Source: Anaerolineae bacterium
GTDB lineage: Bacteria; Chloroflexota; Anaerolineae; Anaerolineales; Anaerolineaceae
DNA: 64,000 nucleotides
Direction: 5' to 3'
NCBI GenBank assembly: GCA_013178295.1
Contig: JABLWW010000004.1
Span: 62,001-126,000 of the forward strand
A model generated the notes under the pieces. The model ran no database searches. It had not been told where the DNA came from and worked only from the letters and a program-made list of their open reading frames with translations. How positions within the stretch are numbered: the first letter of the stretch is position 1; the number at the start of each line of letters is the position of its first letter. Shown here piece after piece: positions 52,156-61,298 of this stretch. A program made the translations under genes and the position numbers.

Positions 52156-54048
52156 GTGCAGACCGTACCGCAGCGGGCAGCGCGCCGTCGTAAGCCGCAA
52201 GACTATCTCCTTTTGGAACAGGGTATGATCTCCCTGTTGCTGGGTGTGATTCTGTCATTCGTCATGACATCTGCGGTTTATGCGGGGTTCGAACTGTTAT
52301 ATCTGGGGCGCGTGTATCCCGGCATCAGTGTGCAGGGGGTGAAAGTTGGCGGGCTGACTACCATGCAGGCTGCTCAAGAGCTTGCCACGCTGGTATCTTA
52401 TCCACAGCAGGGTCAGATTCTGATTTATTATGAAGGACAAAATTGGGCTTTCAAACCACAGGAAATTGGTTTGTTTTACGACCCTGCGGCTACAGCTCGC
52501 AGCGCATACCAGACTGCCCGACAGGGCAATTGGCTACAACGTCTGGGAGATAAGGCTGGCACGCTGCTATATGGAAAATCAATAGCGCCTGTTCTTATTT
52601 TTGATCAACGTCTTGCCTCCCAGATGCTCGAAAGACTAGCGCAGACGATTGACCGCCCCGTCATCAATGCAGCCATTCTTCTTGATGGAACAAACGTATC
52701 CGTGCAAAATAGCCAAAGCGGGCGAAAGCTGGACATCCCCGCCACGTTGGCGCTTTTGCAACAGCAGATGATTACCCTGCAAAATGGTGCTGTACCATTG
52801 GTCATTCGTGAAGAGCAGCCGAAGGTGGTGGACGTCTCGCGGCAAGCCGAAATGGTAAGGGCAATCCTCAGTCAGCCCTTAACGCTCACACTGCCTGAAG
52901 GACAGCCAGACCAGAATACACTGGGGCCATGGGTTCTGGAACCATCTTCTGTGGCTGCAATGCTTTCGTTTGAAACAGTGCAGACAAGCAGCGGCTTTGA
53001 ATACCGCGTTGGCGTGCGATCAGATGCACTGGGCAGCTATCTGAACAGCCTGGCTTATTCACTGGAAAAAAGTCCCTCCAATACCCGCTTTGTGTTCAAT
53101 GATGACACCCGCCAGCTGGAGGTGATCCAGCCAGCAGTGATCGGGCGCACTCTAAATATTGGCAAAAGTATCGAGACAATTGAGCAAAGGCTGCTTGAAG
53201 GTCATCATGTTATCCCTTTAGAGTTTATATTCACCCCCCCAGCAGTAACCGATGACCAAAGCGGGGAACAATTGGGAATACGCGAGTTGATTCATACCGA
53301 AACCTCGTATTTCTACGGATCCAGCGCCACGCGCGTGCAGAACATTATCACGGCTGCGAGTAAGTTTCATGGTTTGCTGGTTGCACCGGGCGAAACGTTT
53401 TCGATGGCGCAGGCAATGGGCGAGGTCACTCTCGATAATGGTTATGCAGAAGCATTGATCATTTATGGCGGTCAGACAGTCAAAGGGGTTGGCGGCGGTG
53501 TGTGCCAGGTGAGCACCACCCTGTTTCGCGCCGCGTTCTTTAGCGGCTTCCCGATTGTGGAGCGATATCCACACGCATACCGGGTCTATTACTACGAAAA
53601 GACAGCTGGCAATACTATCAATGAACGCCTGGCGGGGCTGGATGCGACAGTGTTTGTGCCAGTGGTGGATTTCAGATTCACCAACGATACCCCCTACTGG
53701 CTGTTAATGGAAACGTACGTCAGCCCAACATACAACACGCTTACCTGGAAATTCTATTCCACCAGGGATGGGCGGACGGTAAGCTGGGAGACGACTGGGC
53801 CCACTAATATTGTTCCCGCGCCCAAGCCGGAATACCGCGAGAACCCCGATTTGCCCCAAGGGGAAGTAAAGCAAGTGGACTGGGCAGCCGATGGCGCAGA
53901 GGTAACAGTCAAACGCACCGTAATGCGCGATGGTGTAATTTTGCACCAGGACACAATATATACAAAATACGCACCATGGAAGGCAATCTACGAGTATGGG
54001 CCTGGCACAGAAGGTATGCCGCCACCGGATAGTCAGAACGCAGAATGA
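52156..54048 (+). CDS. VanW family protein with peptidoglycan-binding-like repeats
   Basis: A 630-residue exported protein: one N-terminal membrane segment (LLLGVILSFVMTSAVYAGF), two PG_binding_4-like repeats (residues about 50-330), and a C-terminal VanW domain with FSMAQAMGEVTLDNGY and GVGGGVCQVSTTLFRAAFF. VanW proteins are found with vancomycin resistance genes in some bacteria but their function is unknown. The domain order is the common one in Firmicutes and Chloroflexota. The GTG start lies 7 nt after a TATAAT box. Confidence 0.92.
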   Translation: MQTVPQRAARRRKPQDYLLLEQGMISLLLGVILSFVMTSAVYAGFELLYLGRVYPGISVQGVKVGGLTTMQAAQELATLVSYPQQGQILIYYEGQNWAFKPQEIGLFYDPAATARSAYQTARQGNWLQRLGDKAGTLLYGKSIAPVLIFDQRLASQMLERLAQTIDRPVINAAILLDGTNVSVQNSQSGRKLDIPATLALLQQQMITLQNGAVPLVIREEQPKVVDVSRQAEMVRAILSQPLTLTLPEGQPDQNTLGPWVLEPSSVAAMLSFETVQTSSGFEYRVGVRSDALGSYLNSLAYSLEKSPSNTRFVFNDDTRQLEVIQPAVIGRTLNIGKSIETIEQRLLEGHHVIPLEFIFTPPAVTDDQSGEQLGIRELIHTETSYFYGSSATRVQNIITAASKFHGLLVAPGETFSMAQAMGEVTLDNGYAEALIIYGGQTVKGVGGGVCQVSTTLFRAAFFSGFPIVERYPHAYRVYYYEKTAGNTINERLAGLDATVFVPVVDFRFTNDTPYWLLMETYVSPTYNTLTWKFYSTRDGRTVSWETTGPTNIVPAPKPEYRENPDLPQGEVKQVDWAADGAEVTVKRTVMRDGVILHQDTIYTKYAPWKAIYEYGPGTEGMPPPDSQNAE

Positions 54049-54074
54049 CAGACGCTGGTGAGATATGCTATAAT
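54045..54074 (+). promoter_or_regulatory. promoter of the Trm112-like gene
   Basis: ATGACA (54045-54050), 18 bp, then TGCTATAAT (54066-54074), an extended -10. The start codon is 58 nt downstream. Confidence 0.6.
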
Positions 54075-54132
54075 ACAGCCCTATTGAATAAAAAAGATTA
54101 CTTAACGGCAAGTTTGCTGATTTGGAGGAACC

Positions 54133-54354
54133 ATGGTAAGTCAGGAATTGTTGGACATCTTACGTTGTCCGTCCTGTGTGCGCAGCACAGAAGGGCTGCT
54201 TGACCTTTATCAGGATTGCTGGTTAATCTGCCAGGACTGTGGGCGTAAGTACCCGATTGTTGAGGATATTCCGGTGATGTTGATTGAAGAGGGGGACAAG
54301 TGGATACAAACTTCCAGGGAGCAACTGCCGGTACCGCCTCCAGAGATTAAATGA
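54133..54354 (+). CDS. Trm112-like zinc-binding protein
   Basis: A 73-residue protein with LRCPSCV and CQDCGRKYPIVEDIPVML, the pattern of Trm112/UPF0434 small zinc proteins. In eukaryotes and archaea Trm112 activates methyltransferases; bacterial members are less studied. The ATG follows GGAGG. It lies between the VanW and LCP genes. Confidence 0.92.
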   Translation: MVSQELLDILRCPSCVRSTEGLLDLYQDCWLICQDCGRKYPIVEDIPVMLIEEGDKWIQTSREQLPVPPPEIK

Positions 54355-54392
54355 TTAAGTAGGATTGTAAGGGAAGAAATTTCAGATAGATC

Positions 54393-55871
54393 ATGAAAAA
54401 TAAGATAATAACCGTAAAGAATCAACCAGATTCAAGCGGGGTGGATAAGGTATCGATTGCCATCATTGCTGTCGCGTTGGTGATCGCCGTGATCGTTGGG
54501 TTAGTAGCTTTTCAGGTGGTTTTAAATATTGTCCTGCCCATGCAGACGCTCAACCTGCCCGGTGCTCCAATTGTTAATAACGCTACCCCCGGTACGCTTG
54601 AAACGCTTTTGCCCGAAGATACTATGCCAGAGATTGTTCCCACTCCCTTTCCCTGGGACGGAGCCAGTCGGGTAACAGTTCTGGTCATGGGCTTGGACTA
54701 TCGCGATTGGTCCGAAGCACCTAACGAACCTTCGCGCACAGACTCGATGATTCTGGTAACCATGGACCCGGTAACCAGAACGGCTGGCATGCTTTCTATT
54801 CCCCGTGATCTGTGGGTGAATATTCCGGGTTACAACTACGGTAAGATCAACACAGCCTACTTTCTTGGCGATGCGTTTAAGTACCCCGGTGGCACACCTG
54901 GTCTTTCAGGCAACCCGCTACCACCAGGCGGTCCCGGTTTGGCAATGGCAACTGTAGAAGAGTTTTTAGGTGTGCCAATTCAATATTACGCCCAAATTGA
55001 CTTCAATGCCTTTGTGGCTTTTATTGACGAGATTGGCGGCGTTGACATCAATGTGCCGTATGATATGGTAGTGGACCCCGTCGGTCCTGGCAATACAGTG
55101 TTTCTCAAACCCGGCGTGGTAACGCTGGATGGCAAAACAGCCCTGGCGTATGCGCGCAATCGTTACACCGAAGATGGCGATTTTGACCGCTCTAAGCGTC
55201 AGCAGCAGGTTATCCTGGCAGTGCGTGACAATATCCTCAATTACTATTCACTACCCAAGCTGGTTGCCCGTGCGCCGACACTCTATAGCACCCTTTCCAA
55301 AGGCATCCGCACCAACATGACGCTGGACGATGCCATTAAGCTTGCCTGGGTTGTGCCTCAAATTCCCGAAAAAAACATCAAGCAGGGGATTATTACAAAG
55401 GATATGGCTATTGGCGTGCGGGTTCCCTCCCCAGACTTCCCGGACGGGCTTTCGGCACTTAAACCTCTGCCGGATCGAATCCGCCTGGTGCGTGACGAAG
55501 TGTTCGGGTACGGTGTGGACAGCCAATCTATTGTGGCACAAGCCACCCCAGACACACAGCCTAAAATGGTAGCCGAAACCGCACGTGTTTCCCTACAGAA
55601 CGGCACAAACGATCCTACGATCATCAGTTCCACATACCAGTACCTGGTTTCTAACGGGATGACGATTGTGGAGACTGCCCCGGCTGACAATGTCTACAAT
55701 GCAACTCAAATCAAGGTGTATGGAGCAAAACCATATACAATCAAGTTCTTATCCTCGGTGTTTCGCGTGAGCCCTGACCGCATCACGTACGTAGGTTACC
55801 AACCTGAAATGCCCTATGATGTCCAGCTCGTTCTGGGTAATGACTGGCTGGCACAAAACCCTCTGCAATAG
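54393..55871 (+). CDS. LytR-CpsA-Psr family glycopolymer ligase (copy 1)
   Basis: A 492-residue protein with one N-terminal membrane segment (VSIAIIAVALVIAVIVGLVAF) and an LCP domain: TVLVMGLDYRDW, the SRTDSMILVTMDP stretch and SIPRDLWVNIPGYNYGKIN contain the expected catalytic Asp and Arg residues. A C-terminal LytR_C-like domain follows (VSLQNGTNDPTI). LCP proteins attach lipid-linked glycopolymers to peptidoglycan. Start and stop are clean, and the next gene is a paralog. Confidence 0.94.
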   Translation: MKNKIITVKNQPDSSGVDKVSIAIIAVALVIAVIVGLVAFQVVLNIVLPMQTLNLPGAPIVNNATPGTLETLLPEDTMPEIVPTPFPWDGASRVTVLVMGLDYRDWSEAPNEPSRTDSMILVTMDPVTRTAGMLSIPRDLWVNIPGYNYGKINTAYFLGDAFKYPGGTPGLSGNPLPPGGPGLAMATVEEFLGVPIQYYAQIDFNAFVAFIDEIGGVDINVPYDMVVDPVGPGNTVFLKPGVVTLDGKTALAYARNRYTEDGDFDRSKRQQQVILAVRDNILNYYSLPKLVARAPTLYSTLSKGIRTNMTLDDAIKLAWVVPQIPEKNIKQGIITKDMAIGVRVPSPDFPDGLSALKPLPDRIRLVRDEVFGYGVDSQSIVAQATPDTQPKMVAETARVSLQNGTNDPTIISSTYQYLVSNGMTIVETAPADNVYNATQIKVYGAKPYTIKFLSSVFRVSPDRITYVGYQPEMPYDVQLVLGNDWLAQNPLQ

Positions 55872-56011
55872 TCTACGGCAAGAACACCACCCGCTGATCA
55901 TTTAACCTTGCCGGGGTTGCACAAATCACCATCGTCAGGGATATAACCTGGGATTGGGGCATTTTGGCATTGTTCTTGCAACCCTACGGTATTTGAATTA
56001 TCATACCCTTC

Positions 56012-57640
56012 ATGCAGCAAAACGGAAACCACCAACCGATGCGTTCTTCCCCAACTCAGATGGCGCGGCGCAGTCAAAATTTTTCCTCTCCCGGCAGAGC
56101 AGGCAACACTCGGAGAGTGGATGCTGTTTCAATGGCGAGGCGAAGCCGCCCAGCGACAAATGATTTGAGCAAATACCTGGTGATAGGGTTTATCGTTCTT
56201 GCCCTGCTGACGGGAATATTGGGTGTGATTTTGTTGGTCAATTTATTTTCGCTGGCAAAAGCTCACCCAAACACCTCCGTCCAAAAACCGAGCGACCAGA
56301 GCAATCAGGTTGTGGAAATACCAAAAATTCCTGAATATAAGCAGTCATTGCAGGGGGCAGATGGCCCTTCTCCTGTTCAGTGGAATGAAAGCGGACGGGT
56401 GACTGTTCTGGTTATGGGGCTGGACTATCGCGATTGGGCTGAGGCGCAAACCGAACCTTCACGCACAGATTCGATGATACTGGTCACCATGGACACACAG
56501 GCGAAGACCGCCGGAATGCTTTCCATTCCCCGCGACCTGTGGGTGGATATCCCCGGTTTTGGCGAAGGGAAGATTAATACCGCCTATTTCAATGGTGAAG
56601 CATACGATCTGCCTGGCGGCGGACCTGGTCTGGCAGTGGCTACGGTACAAAAGTTTCTGGGCATCCCCATTAACTATTACGCCCAAATTGACTTCGGCGC
56701 CTTTGTGCGCTTCATAGATGAAATTGGCGGGGTAGACATCCATGTAAAACAAGATATTGTAGTTGACCCTCTGGGACCAGCAAACACCATTACATTGCAC
56801 GAAGGCGTGCAAACACTGGATGGAGCCACGGCGTTGGCTTATGCGCGCGCCCGCGACACCGAGCATGGCGACTTTGACCGCGCTGAGCGTCAGCAACAGG
56901 TAATACTGGCTGTACGCGATAATATATTAAACTACTACACGCTACCCAAACTGGTCAAACAGGCGCTTCCTTTATATCAGCAACTTTCTGCAGGCGTAAA
57001 AACCAACATGGACATCTACACAGCGCTGAAGCTTGCCTGGTATGCCCAGCAGATACCGGAAAAGGAAATTCGACGAGGAATTATCACTGAGCCAGAATAC
57101 GCCACTGCCATGATGAGTTGGGATGGGCAGTATGCACTTGTCCCAATTCCAGAGCAAATTAACGCCCTCAAGGCATACGTTTTGGGAATTTCGGCGCAGC
57201 CGCCTGTTCCCACAGCAGAGACCGTATCTGAGGCAAGTCCTTCTGAAACCGTTGAGCAAGGGGCAGCTTTGGAAAACCAGGCCCAGCAACCGACGCCTGA
57301 TATTGTGATAGATAACAACCCTCAGCAAGTGCTTGCAGATGAAAACGCACGCATCGTGGTGCTGAACGGCACAACAGTTGCCGGTCTGGCAAGCCGCACA
57401 GGCGAATATCTGCGCTCAACCGGATTAAATGTGGTGGGGACAGGTGATGCAGGTGATCTATATTCAAGCACCGAGATCAGGATCAGTGCCTATAAACCTG
57501 AAACAGCCAAACATCTGGCAAGGATTTTCAATGTTCCCCCCAGCCGCGTGTTCAATCAGGGCAGCAGCAACACCGACGAAAGGTTTGATATTGTTGTTAT
57601 TGTGGGAGATGATTGGGCAAACAACAACCCAATACCCTGA
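56012..57640 (+). CDS. LytR-CpsA-Psr family glycopolymer ligase (copy 2)
   Basis: A 542-residue paralog of the previous gene, with a long basic N-terminus, one membrane segment (YLVIGFIVLALLTGILGVIL) and the same LCP motifs: TVLVMGLDYRDW, SRTDSMILVTMD, SIPRDLWVDIPGFG. A Ser/Thr/Pro/Glu-rich linker leads to a LytR_C domain (RIVVLNGTTVAGLASRTG). The exact start is uncertain because the first 40 residues are low-complexity. The stop codon abuts the convergent gene as TGATCA. Confidence 0.93.
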   Translation: MQQNGNHQPMRSSPTQMARRSQNFSSPGRAGNTRRVDAVSMARRSRPATNDLSKYLVIGFIVLALLTGILGVILLVNLFSLAKAHPNTSVQKPSDQSNQVVEIPKIPEYKQSLQGADGPSPVQWNESGRVTVLVMGLDYRDWAEAQTEPSRTDSMILVTMDTQAKTAGMLSIPRDLWVDIPGFGEGKINTAYFNGEAYDLPGGGPGLAVATVQKFLGIPINYYAQIDFGAFVRFIDEIGGVDIHVKQDIVVDPLGPANTITLHEGVQTLDGATALAYARARDTEHGDFDRAERQQQVILAVRDNILNYYTLPKLVKQALPLYQQLSAGVKTNMDIYTALKLAWYAQQIPEKEIRRGIITEPEYATAMMSWDGQYALVPIPEQINALKAYVLGISAQPPVPTAETVSEASPSETVEQGAALENQAQQPTPDIVIDNNPQQVLADENARIVVLNGTTVAGLASRTGEYLRSTGLNVVGTGDAGDLYSSTEIRISAYKPETAKHLARIFNVPPSRVFNQGSSNTDERFDIVVIVGDDWANNNPIP

Positions 57641-58528
57641 TCAAGGTTCTGAAAACTCCAACAGCCAGCCACCCAGGAAGGCTTTGCCGTCATTTGAAAT
57701 ACATTGCACCGGCGCAAGATCTTTGACTAATTCTCCCCCTACCCCAACGCGCAATTGATATGTGGTGTCTGCTTGCATCCGAAAGTCGGCATACCCCTCG
57801 TTTTGCCCGGGATGCAAGCCTGTGTAAAAAACATCCTCGCCACTCTCCCATGTAACAGTTATGCGCGCTCCTGGTAATGGCTTATCTGTGCGGCTGACTA
57901 CCTGAACTTGCAACAAGGGATAAGGAGAGTTGGAGTTGCAAACCTGAGTACGTTTCTCCAAAAGAAAGGCTATCCCTGAGGCAGGTAGCGGTGTGGATGT
58001 TGACCAGCGCGGGGTAAAGGTGGCTCTTGGGGTCTCTGTTGGCTGCGGGGAGGGAGTCAGGGGAGTGGGAGAATAAATTGCCTGCTCCGGATCAAAGGTT
58101 TCAAGCGGGGGTAAAGTGGTATTTTGGGGAAGATTGACCTGAGTCTGGTCAGTAGCATTCTGGGGGGTTGGTGTAGCTGTGCGTGGCTGCACCAGCGCTT
58201 TCGCCAGCCGATCCACCACTTGCGCCTCCTGGGGCAACTCACCATTTGAAATCATGCGATTCGCCTGAGCAGCCAGGGTAGCAGCCGGGTTTGTTTCCTG
58301 TAAAAGTCCAAGGCGGGCTTCGGCTCTGCCAATGTCCTGGTTTTGCTGGTACGAAAGGGCGACCAGACGGCGAAAGGTGTCCTTGTCCTCATCTCTAAGC
58401 GCATGCGGGGCGGTATCCACATACTGCAAGGGGAGAAAAATTAAGTCAAACAGTATCCCAGCAATGATACCAATCACCAGCCCGGTAAGCAAATAGAAAG
58501 GAGGTCTGGAAGCAGTTTTGCGCTTCAT
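57641..58528 (-). CDS. membrane-anchored protein of unknown function, paralog of neighbour
   Basis: A 295-residue protein with one N-terminal membrane segment (YLLTGLVIGIIAGILFDLI), a helical region (DKDTFRRLVALSYQQNQDIGRAEARL), a 70-residue Thr/Pro-rich linker and a C-terminal Ig-like beta domain (VQVVSRTDKPLPGARITVTW). I recognise no named family. The first two parts match the neighbouring gene, so the pair arose by duplication. Its start overlaps that gene by 4 bp, and its stop touches the LCP stop. Confidence 0.8.
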   Translation of the reverse strand: MKRKTASRPPFYLLTGLVIGIIAGILFDLIFLPLQYVDTAPHALRDEDKDTFRRLVALSYQQNQDIGRAEARLGLLQETNPAATLAAQANRMISNGELPQEAQVVDRLAKALVQPRTATPTPQNATDQTQVNLPQNTTLPPLETFDPEQAIYSPTPLTPSPQPTETPRATFTPRWSTSTPLPASGIAFLLEKRTQVCNSNSPYPLLQVQVVSRTDKPLPGARITVTWESGEDVFYTGLHPGQNEGYADFRMQADTTYQLRVGVGGELVKDLAPVQCISNDGKAFLGGWLLEFSEP

Positions 58529-58896
58529 GTTGTTCCCTGTAAGGTTGGGGTTGAAATTGGCGCAACGCTCTGCAAAGCATTGACAAGCTCAACCAGCAAC
58601 GCAATATCGCTACTGCTGTACCCCAGCTCGCGGGCTTTGATTACGGCATGCTGGGCAGATTGCAACGGCGTTTCGTACCCCAGCGCTTGCAAACGTTCGG
58701 CGGCTTTGTTGATGTCACCCTCGTGTGAGTATGTTTCCGCTACCATAAGGGTGTAATCAGTCTTGTAGTCGGAGCGCAGACTGCTTAAGGTGACATCGCG
58801 ATAAGGCAAGGGCTTGATTTGCCAGCCCAAATACAAGCCAAGCAAAAGCCCTATCAAGATGCTGACCGCAAACCAGAACAATCGAGTAAAACGCAT
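58525..58896 (-). CDS. small membrane-anchored protein of unknown function
   Basis: A 123-residue protein with an N-terminal membrane segment (FWFAVSILIGLLLGLYLGW) and a helical region (LSSLRSDYKTDYTLMVAETY, GDINKAAERLQALG) that resembles the first part of the following paralog. I recognise no family. I chose the ATG at 58896; the GTG at 58905 is an alternative. The stop overlaps the next start as ATGA, so the two products may work together near the LCP ligases. Confidence 0.8.
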   Translation of the reverse strand: MRFTRLFWFAVSILIGLLLGLYLGWQIKPLPYRDVTLSSLRSDYKTDYTLMVAETYSHEGDINKAAERLQALGYETPLQSAQHAVIKARELGYSSSDIALLVELVNALQSVAPISTPTLQGTT

Positions 58897-59091
58897 TGCA
58901 TACACCTTTTTTGTTCTTCAAGATGTGATTATACGATAAAATTGCATGGGTGCATCGATCGAACGGTTATCAAATTAATTTCTGCAGATGGGCAAAGTCC
59001 TATACAGTGTACTGATGGTCAGGGTTGCCCTTGATTGACCCTGTTTTGTGTTTTTTACAAATGTTTTCTCTTGTCTGGTAAGGAGGCTTAC

Positions 59092-59658
59092 ATGGCACAA
59101 TTAAGTGGAAAAGTGGAAGGCGTGTTTATTGCCAGTATGCCGGAGAGCATGGTTTCGGCACGCACGCCGCAGGTACAGGTAACTTTTGAAGGATTTGTGG
59201 GCGACAGACATGCCGGCATGATCATGCGCACCGGCGGGCGCAACCCGCGTTACCCGCGCGGCACAGAGATACGCAACAGCCGTCAGGTCTCAATTTGCTC
59301 ACAGGAAGAACTGGAGCAGATTGCCGCGAACCTTTCAATCCCGGTGGTGCAAAGCGAATGGTTAGGCGCCAACTTGACGCTTAGCGGCATTCCCCGCCTG
59401 ACGCTGTTGCCGCCCTCGACACGCCTGTATTTTGAAAGTGGCGTAACCCTGGTGGTAGAAGCCGAAAACCTTCCCTGCACACATGCTGGCGAGATCATTC
59501 AAGAACACTACCCTGATGTCCCCGACCTGGCAGCCAGGTTTCCCAAAGCCGCCATGCACCTTCGTGGGGTAGTAGCCTGGGTAGAAAAGCCAGGCGTGAT
59601 CCGAGAGGGTGAGACAGTACAAGTAGAGATACCCAAGCAGATACCATACGAGCTGTAA
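59092..59658 (+). CDS. MOSC domain protein
   Basis: A 188-residue protein with the MOSC (molybdenum cofactor sulfurase C-terminal) fold: VTFEGFVGDRHAGMIM, RQVSICSQEELEQI, EWLGANLTLSG and the CTHAGEII cysteine near residue 130, which fits the family's conserved Cys. Small standalone MOSC proteins are linked to sulfur carriage or molybdopterin use; the substrate is unknown. AAGGAGG lies 7 nt before the ATG. Confidence 0.9.
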   Translation: MAQLSGKVEGVFIASMPESMVSARTPQVQVTFEGFVGDRHAGMIMRTGGRNPRYPRGTEIRNSRQVSICSQEELEQIAANLSIPVVQSEWLGANLTLSGIPRLTLLPPSTRLYFESGVTLVVEAENLPCTHAGEIIQEHYPDVPDLAARFPKAAMHLRGVVAWVEKPGVIREGETVQVEIPKQIPYEL

Positions 59659-59689
59659 AAAAGGCGGGACAGCACCACACGATGGAACA

Positions 59690-60235
59690 ATGGCAAAAAC
59701 CAAAAACAACGGAAGGTGGCTTGTGATTACTCCAGAGTTAATGCGGGCTATTCTCGATCAATACCCCCTTTCTCTTCACGGGACACATGGCATCTCACAT
59801 TGGGCGCGTGTTCTGGAAAATGGACAGCGGCTGGCTTCTATCACTGGTGCCAATCTGATGGTGGTTGAACTGTTTGCCGTTTTTCATGACTCACAGAGGA
59901 GAAACGAGCATCTTGACCCTGGGCATGGGCGGCGCGGCGCCGAACTGGCTGCCTCATTGCGTTCCTCCTACTATGAACTTGGTGATGAGGACTTTGCTTT
60001 GCTTTACACGGCATGTGAGCACCATACGGATGGTCTGATCAACGCCGACATTACCGTCCAGACCTGCTGGGATTCTGACCGTCTCGATCTTGGGCGCGTC
60101 TGGATTTCGCCCAGCCCCGAACGAATGTGCACCAGGGCAGCAAAGACGGAGGAGATAATCGAATGGGCAAACCAGCGCAGCACCAAAAACACTCTGCCAG
60201 ATTGGGTGGCAACAGAATGGGGCATACGGTTGTAA
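59690..60235 (+). CDS. HD-domain protein
   Basis: A 181-residue protein with the HD metal-site pattern: HGISHWARV, LFAVFHDSQR, ACEHHTDG and a final Asp in CWDSDRLDL. These fit an HD-type phosphohydrolase, but the substrate cannot be named. Ribosome site support for the ATG is weak. It follows the MOSC gene by 31 nt on the same strand. Confidence 0.85.
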   Translation: MAKTKNNGRWLVITPELMRAILDQYPLSLHGTHGISHWARVLENGQRLASITGANLMVVELFAVFHDSQRRNEHLDPGHGRRGAELAASLRSSYYELGDEDFALLYTACEHHTDGLINADITVQTCWDSDRLDLGRVWISPSPERMCTRAAKTEEIIEWANQRSTKNTLPDWVATEWGIRL

Positions 60236-60271
60236 TATCAGGTTGATAGTGTATTTATTGATAAAGATGGA

Positions 60272-60277
60272 TATAAT
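60272..60277 (+). promoter_or_regulatory. -10 box of the PPK2 gene with overlapping palindrome
   Basis: TATAAT about 70 nt before the ATG. TATAA (60272-60276) and TTATA (60282-60286) form a small inverted repeat over it. No good -35. Confidence 0.4.
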
Positions 60278-60345
60278 TTAGTTATAGCGACAACGTTTCA
60301 TCATAACCGTCCGTATCTTTTGCTCTTTTGTTTGATGGAGGGAAG

Positions 60346-61209
60346 ATGTCGCACAAACACAAAGATAAATCGATAGAGGAAAATGATGCCCCCGCGCCCC
60401 AACTTGACTTGACCCCTCAAACTGCCAGCTCCAAACTGGATAAGAAATTCTATTACAAGGAACTACGTAAGCTTCAAATCGAACTTGAAAAGCTCCAGGA
60501 GTGGATCAAATTCAAAGGGCTGAAGGTGGTGATCATATTTGAAGGGCGCGATGCGGCTGGTAAAGGCGGCGTCATCAAAGCTATTACCGAGCGTTTGAAC
60601 CCAAGATTTACCCGTATTGTTGCGTTGGGAGTACCAACCGAGCGCGAAAAGACACAGTGGTACTTTCAACGGTATGTTGCTCATCTTCCAGCCGCTGGGG
60701 AAATGGTGCTTTTTGACCGTTCCTGGTACAACCGCGCTGGCGTCGAGCACGTGATGGGATTTTGCACCGAAGCTGAGTACGAAGAGTTTCTACGTTCGTG
60801 TCCCGAATTTGAGCGAATGTTGATTCGCTCAGGCATCATTTTGATCAAGTACTGGTTTTCTGTTAGCGACGAAGAACAAGAGCGTCGTTTTCGGGCACGG
60901 CTGGAAGACCGCACCAAGCGTTGGAAGCTCAGCCCAATGGATGTTGAATCACGCAACCGCTGGGTGCAATATTCTATGGCAAAAGATACCATGTTCAAAT
61001 ATACAGATACCAAACAATCCCCTTGGTATGTGGTAAACTCAGATGATAAGTGTAGAGCCAGACTGAACTGTATTCACCATTTGTTGAGCATGATACCGTA
61101 TGAAGACCTGACCCCGGAGCCGATCGAACTTCCCCCGCGCCCCAAGCAGGATATCGGCTATGTGCGCCCCCCCATCACAGACCAAACCTTTGTCCCTGAG
61201 ATTTACTAA
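60346..61209 (+). CDS. ppk2: polyphosphate kinase 2
   Basis: A 287-residue PPK2-family kinase, which uses polyphosphate to phosphorylate a nucleotide. The P-loop GRDAAGKGG is at residues 68-76, the Walker B/active-site FDRSWYNRAGVEHV at 123-136, and the lid region (RFRARLEDRTKRWKLSPMD) follows. Class I members prefer nucleoside diphosphates; the class cannot be told with certainty. I chose the ATG at 60346 with GGAGG upstream. It may work with the DHH phosphoesterase further along the strand. Confidence 0.95.
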   Translation: MSHKHKDKSIEENDAPAPQLDLTPQTASSKLDKKFYYKELRKLQIELEKLQEWIKFKGLKVVIIFEGRDAAGKGGVIKAITERLNPRFTRIVALGVPTEREKTQWYFQRYVAHLPAAGEMVLFDRSWYNRAGVEHVMGFCTEAEYEEFLRSCPEFERMLIRSGIILIKYWFSVSDEEQERRFRARLEDRTKRWKLSPMDVESRNRWVQYSMAKDTMFKYTDTKQSPWYVVNSDDKCRARLNCIHHLLSMIPYEDLTPEPIELPPRPKQDIGYVRPPITDQTFVPEIY

Positions 61210-61298
61210 TGTTTTTCTTAACACGTTCAAGTTTCTGTTTTCAACACAAGTTGCCCAGATTGACGTTACTTAACTGAGGAGGGTATATCCAGTAGATC

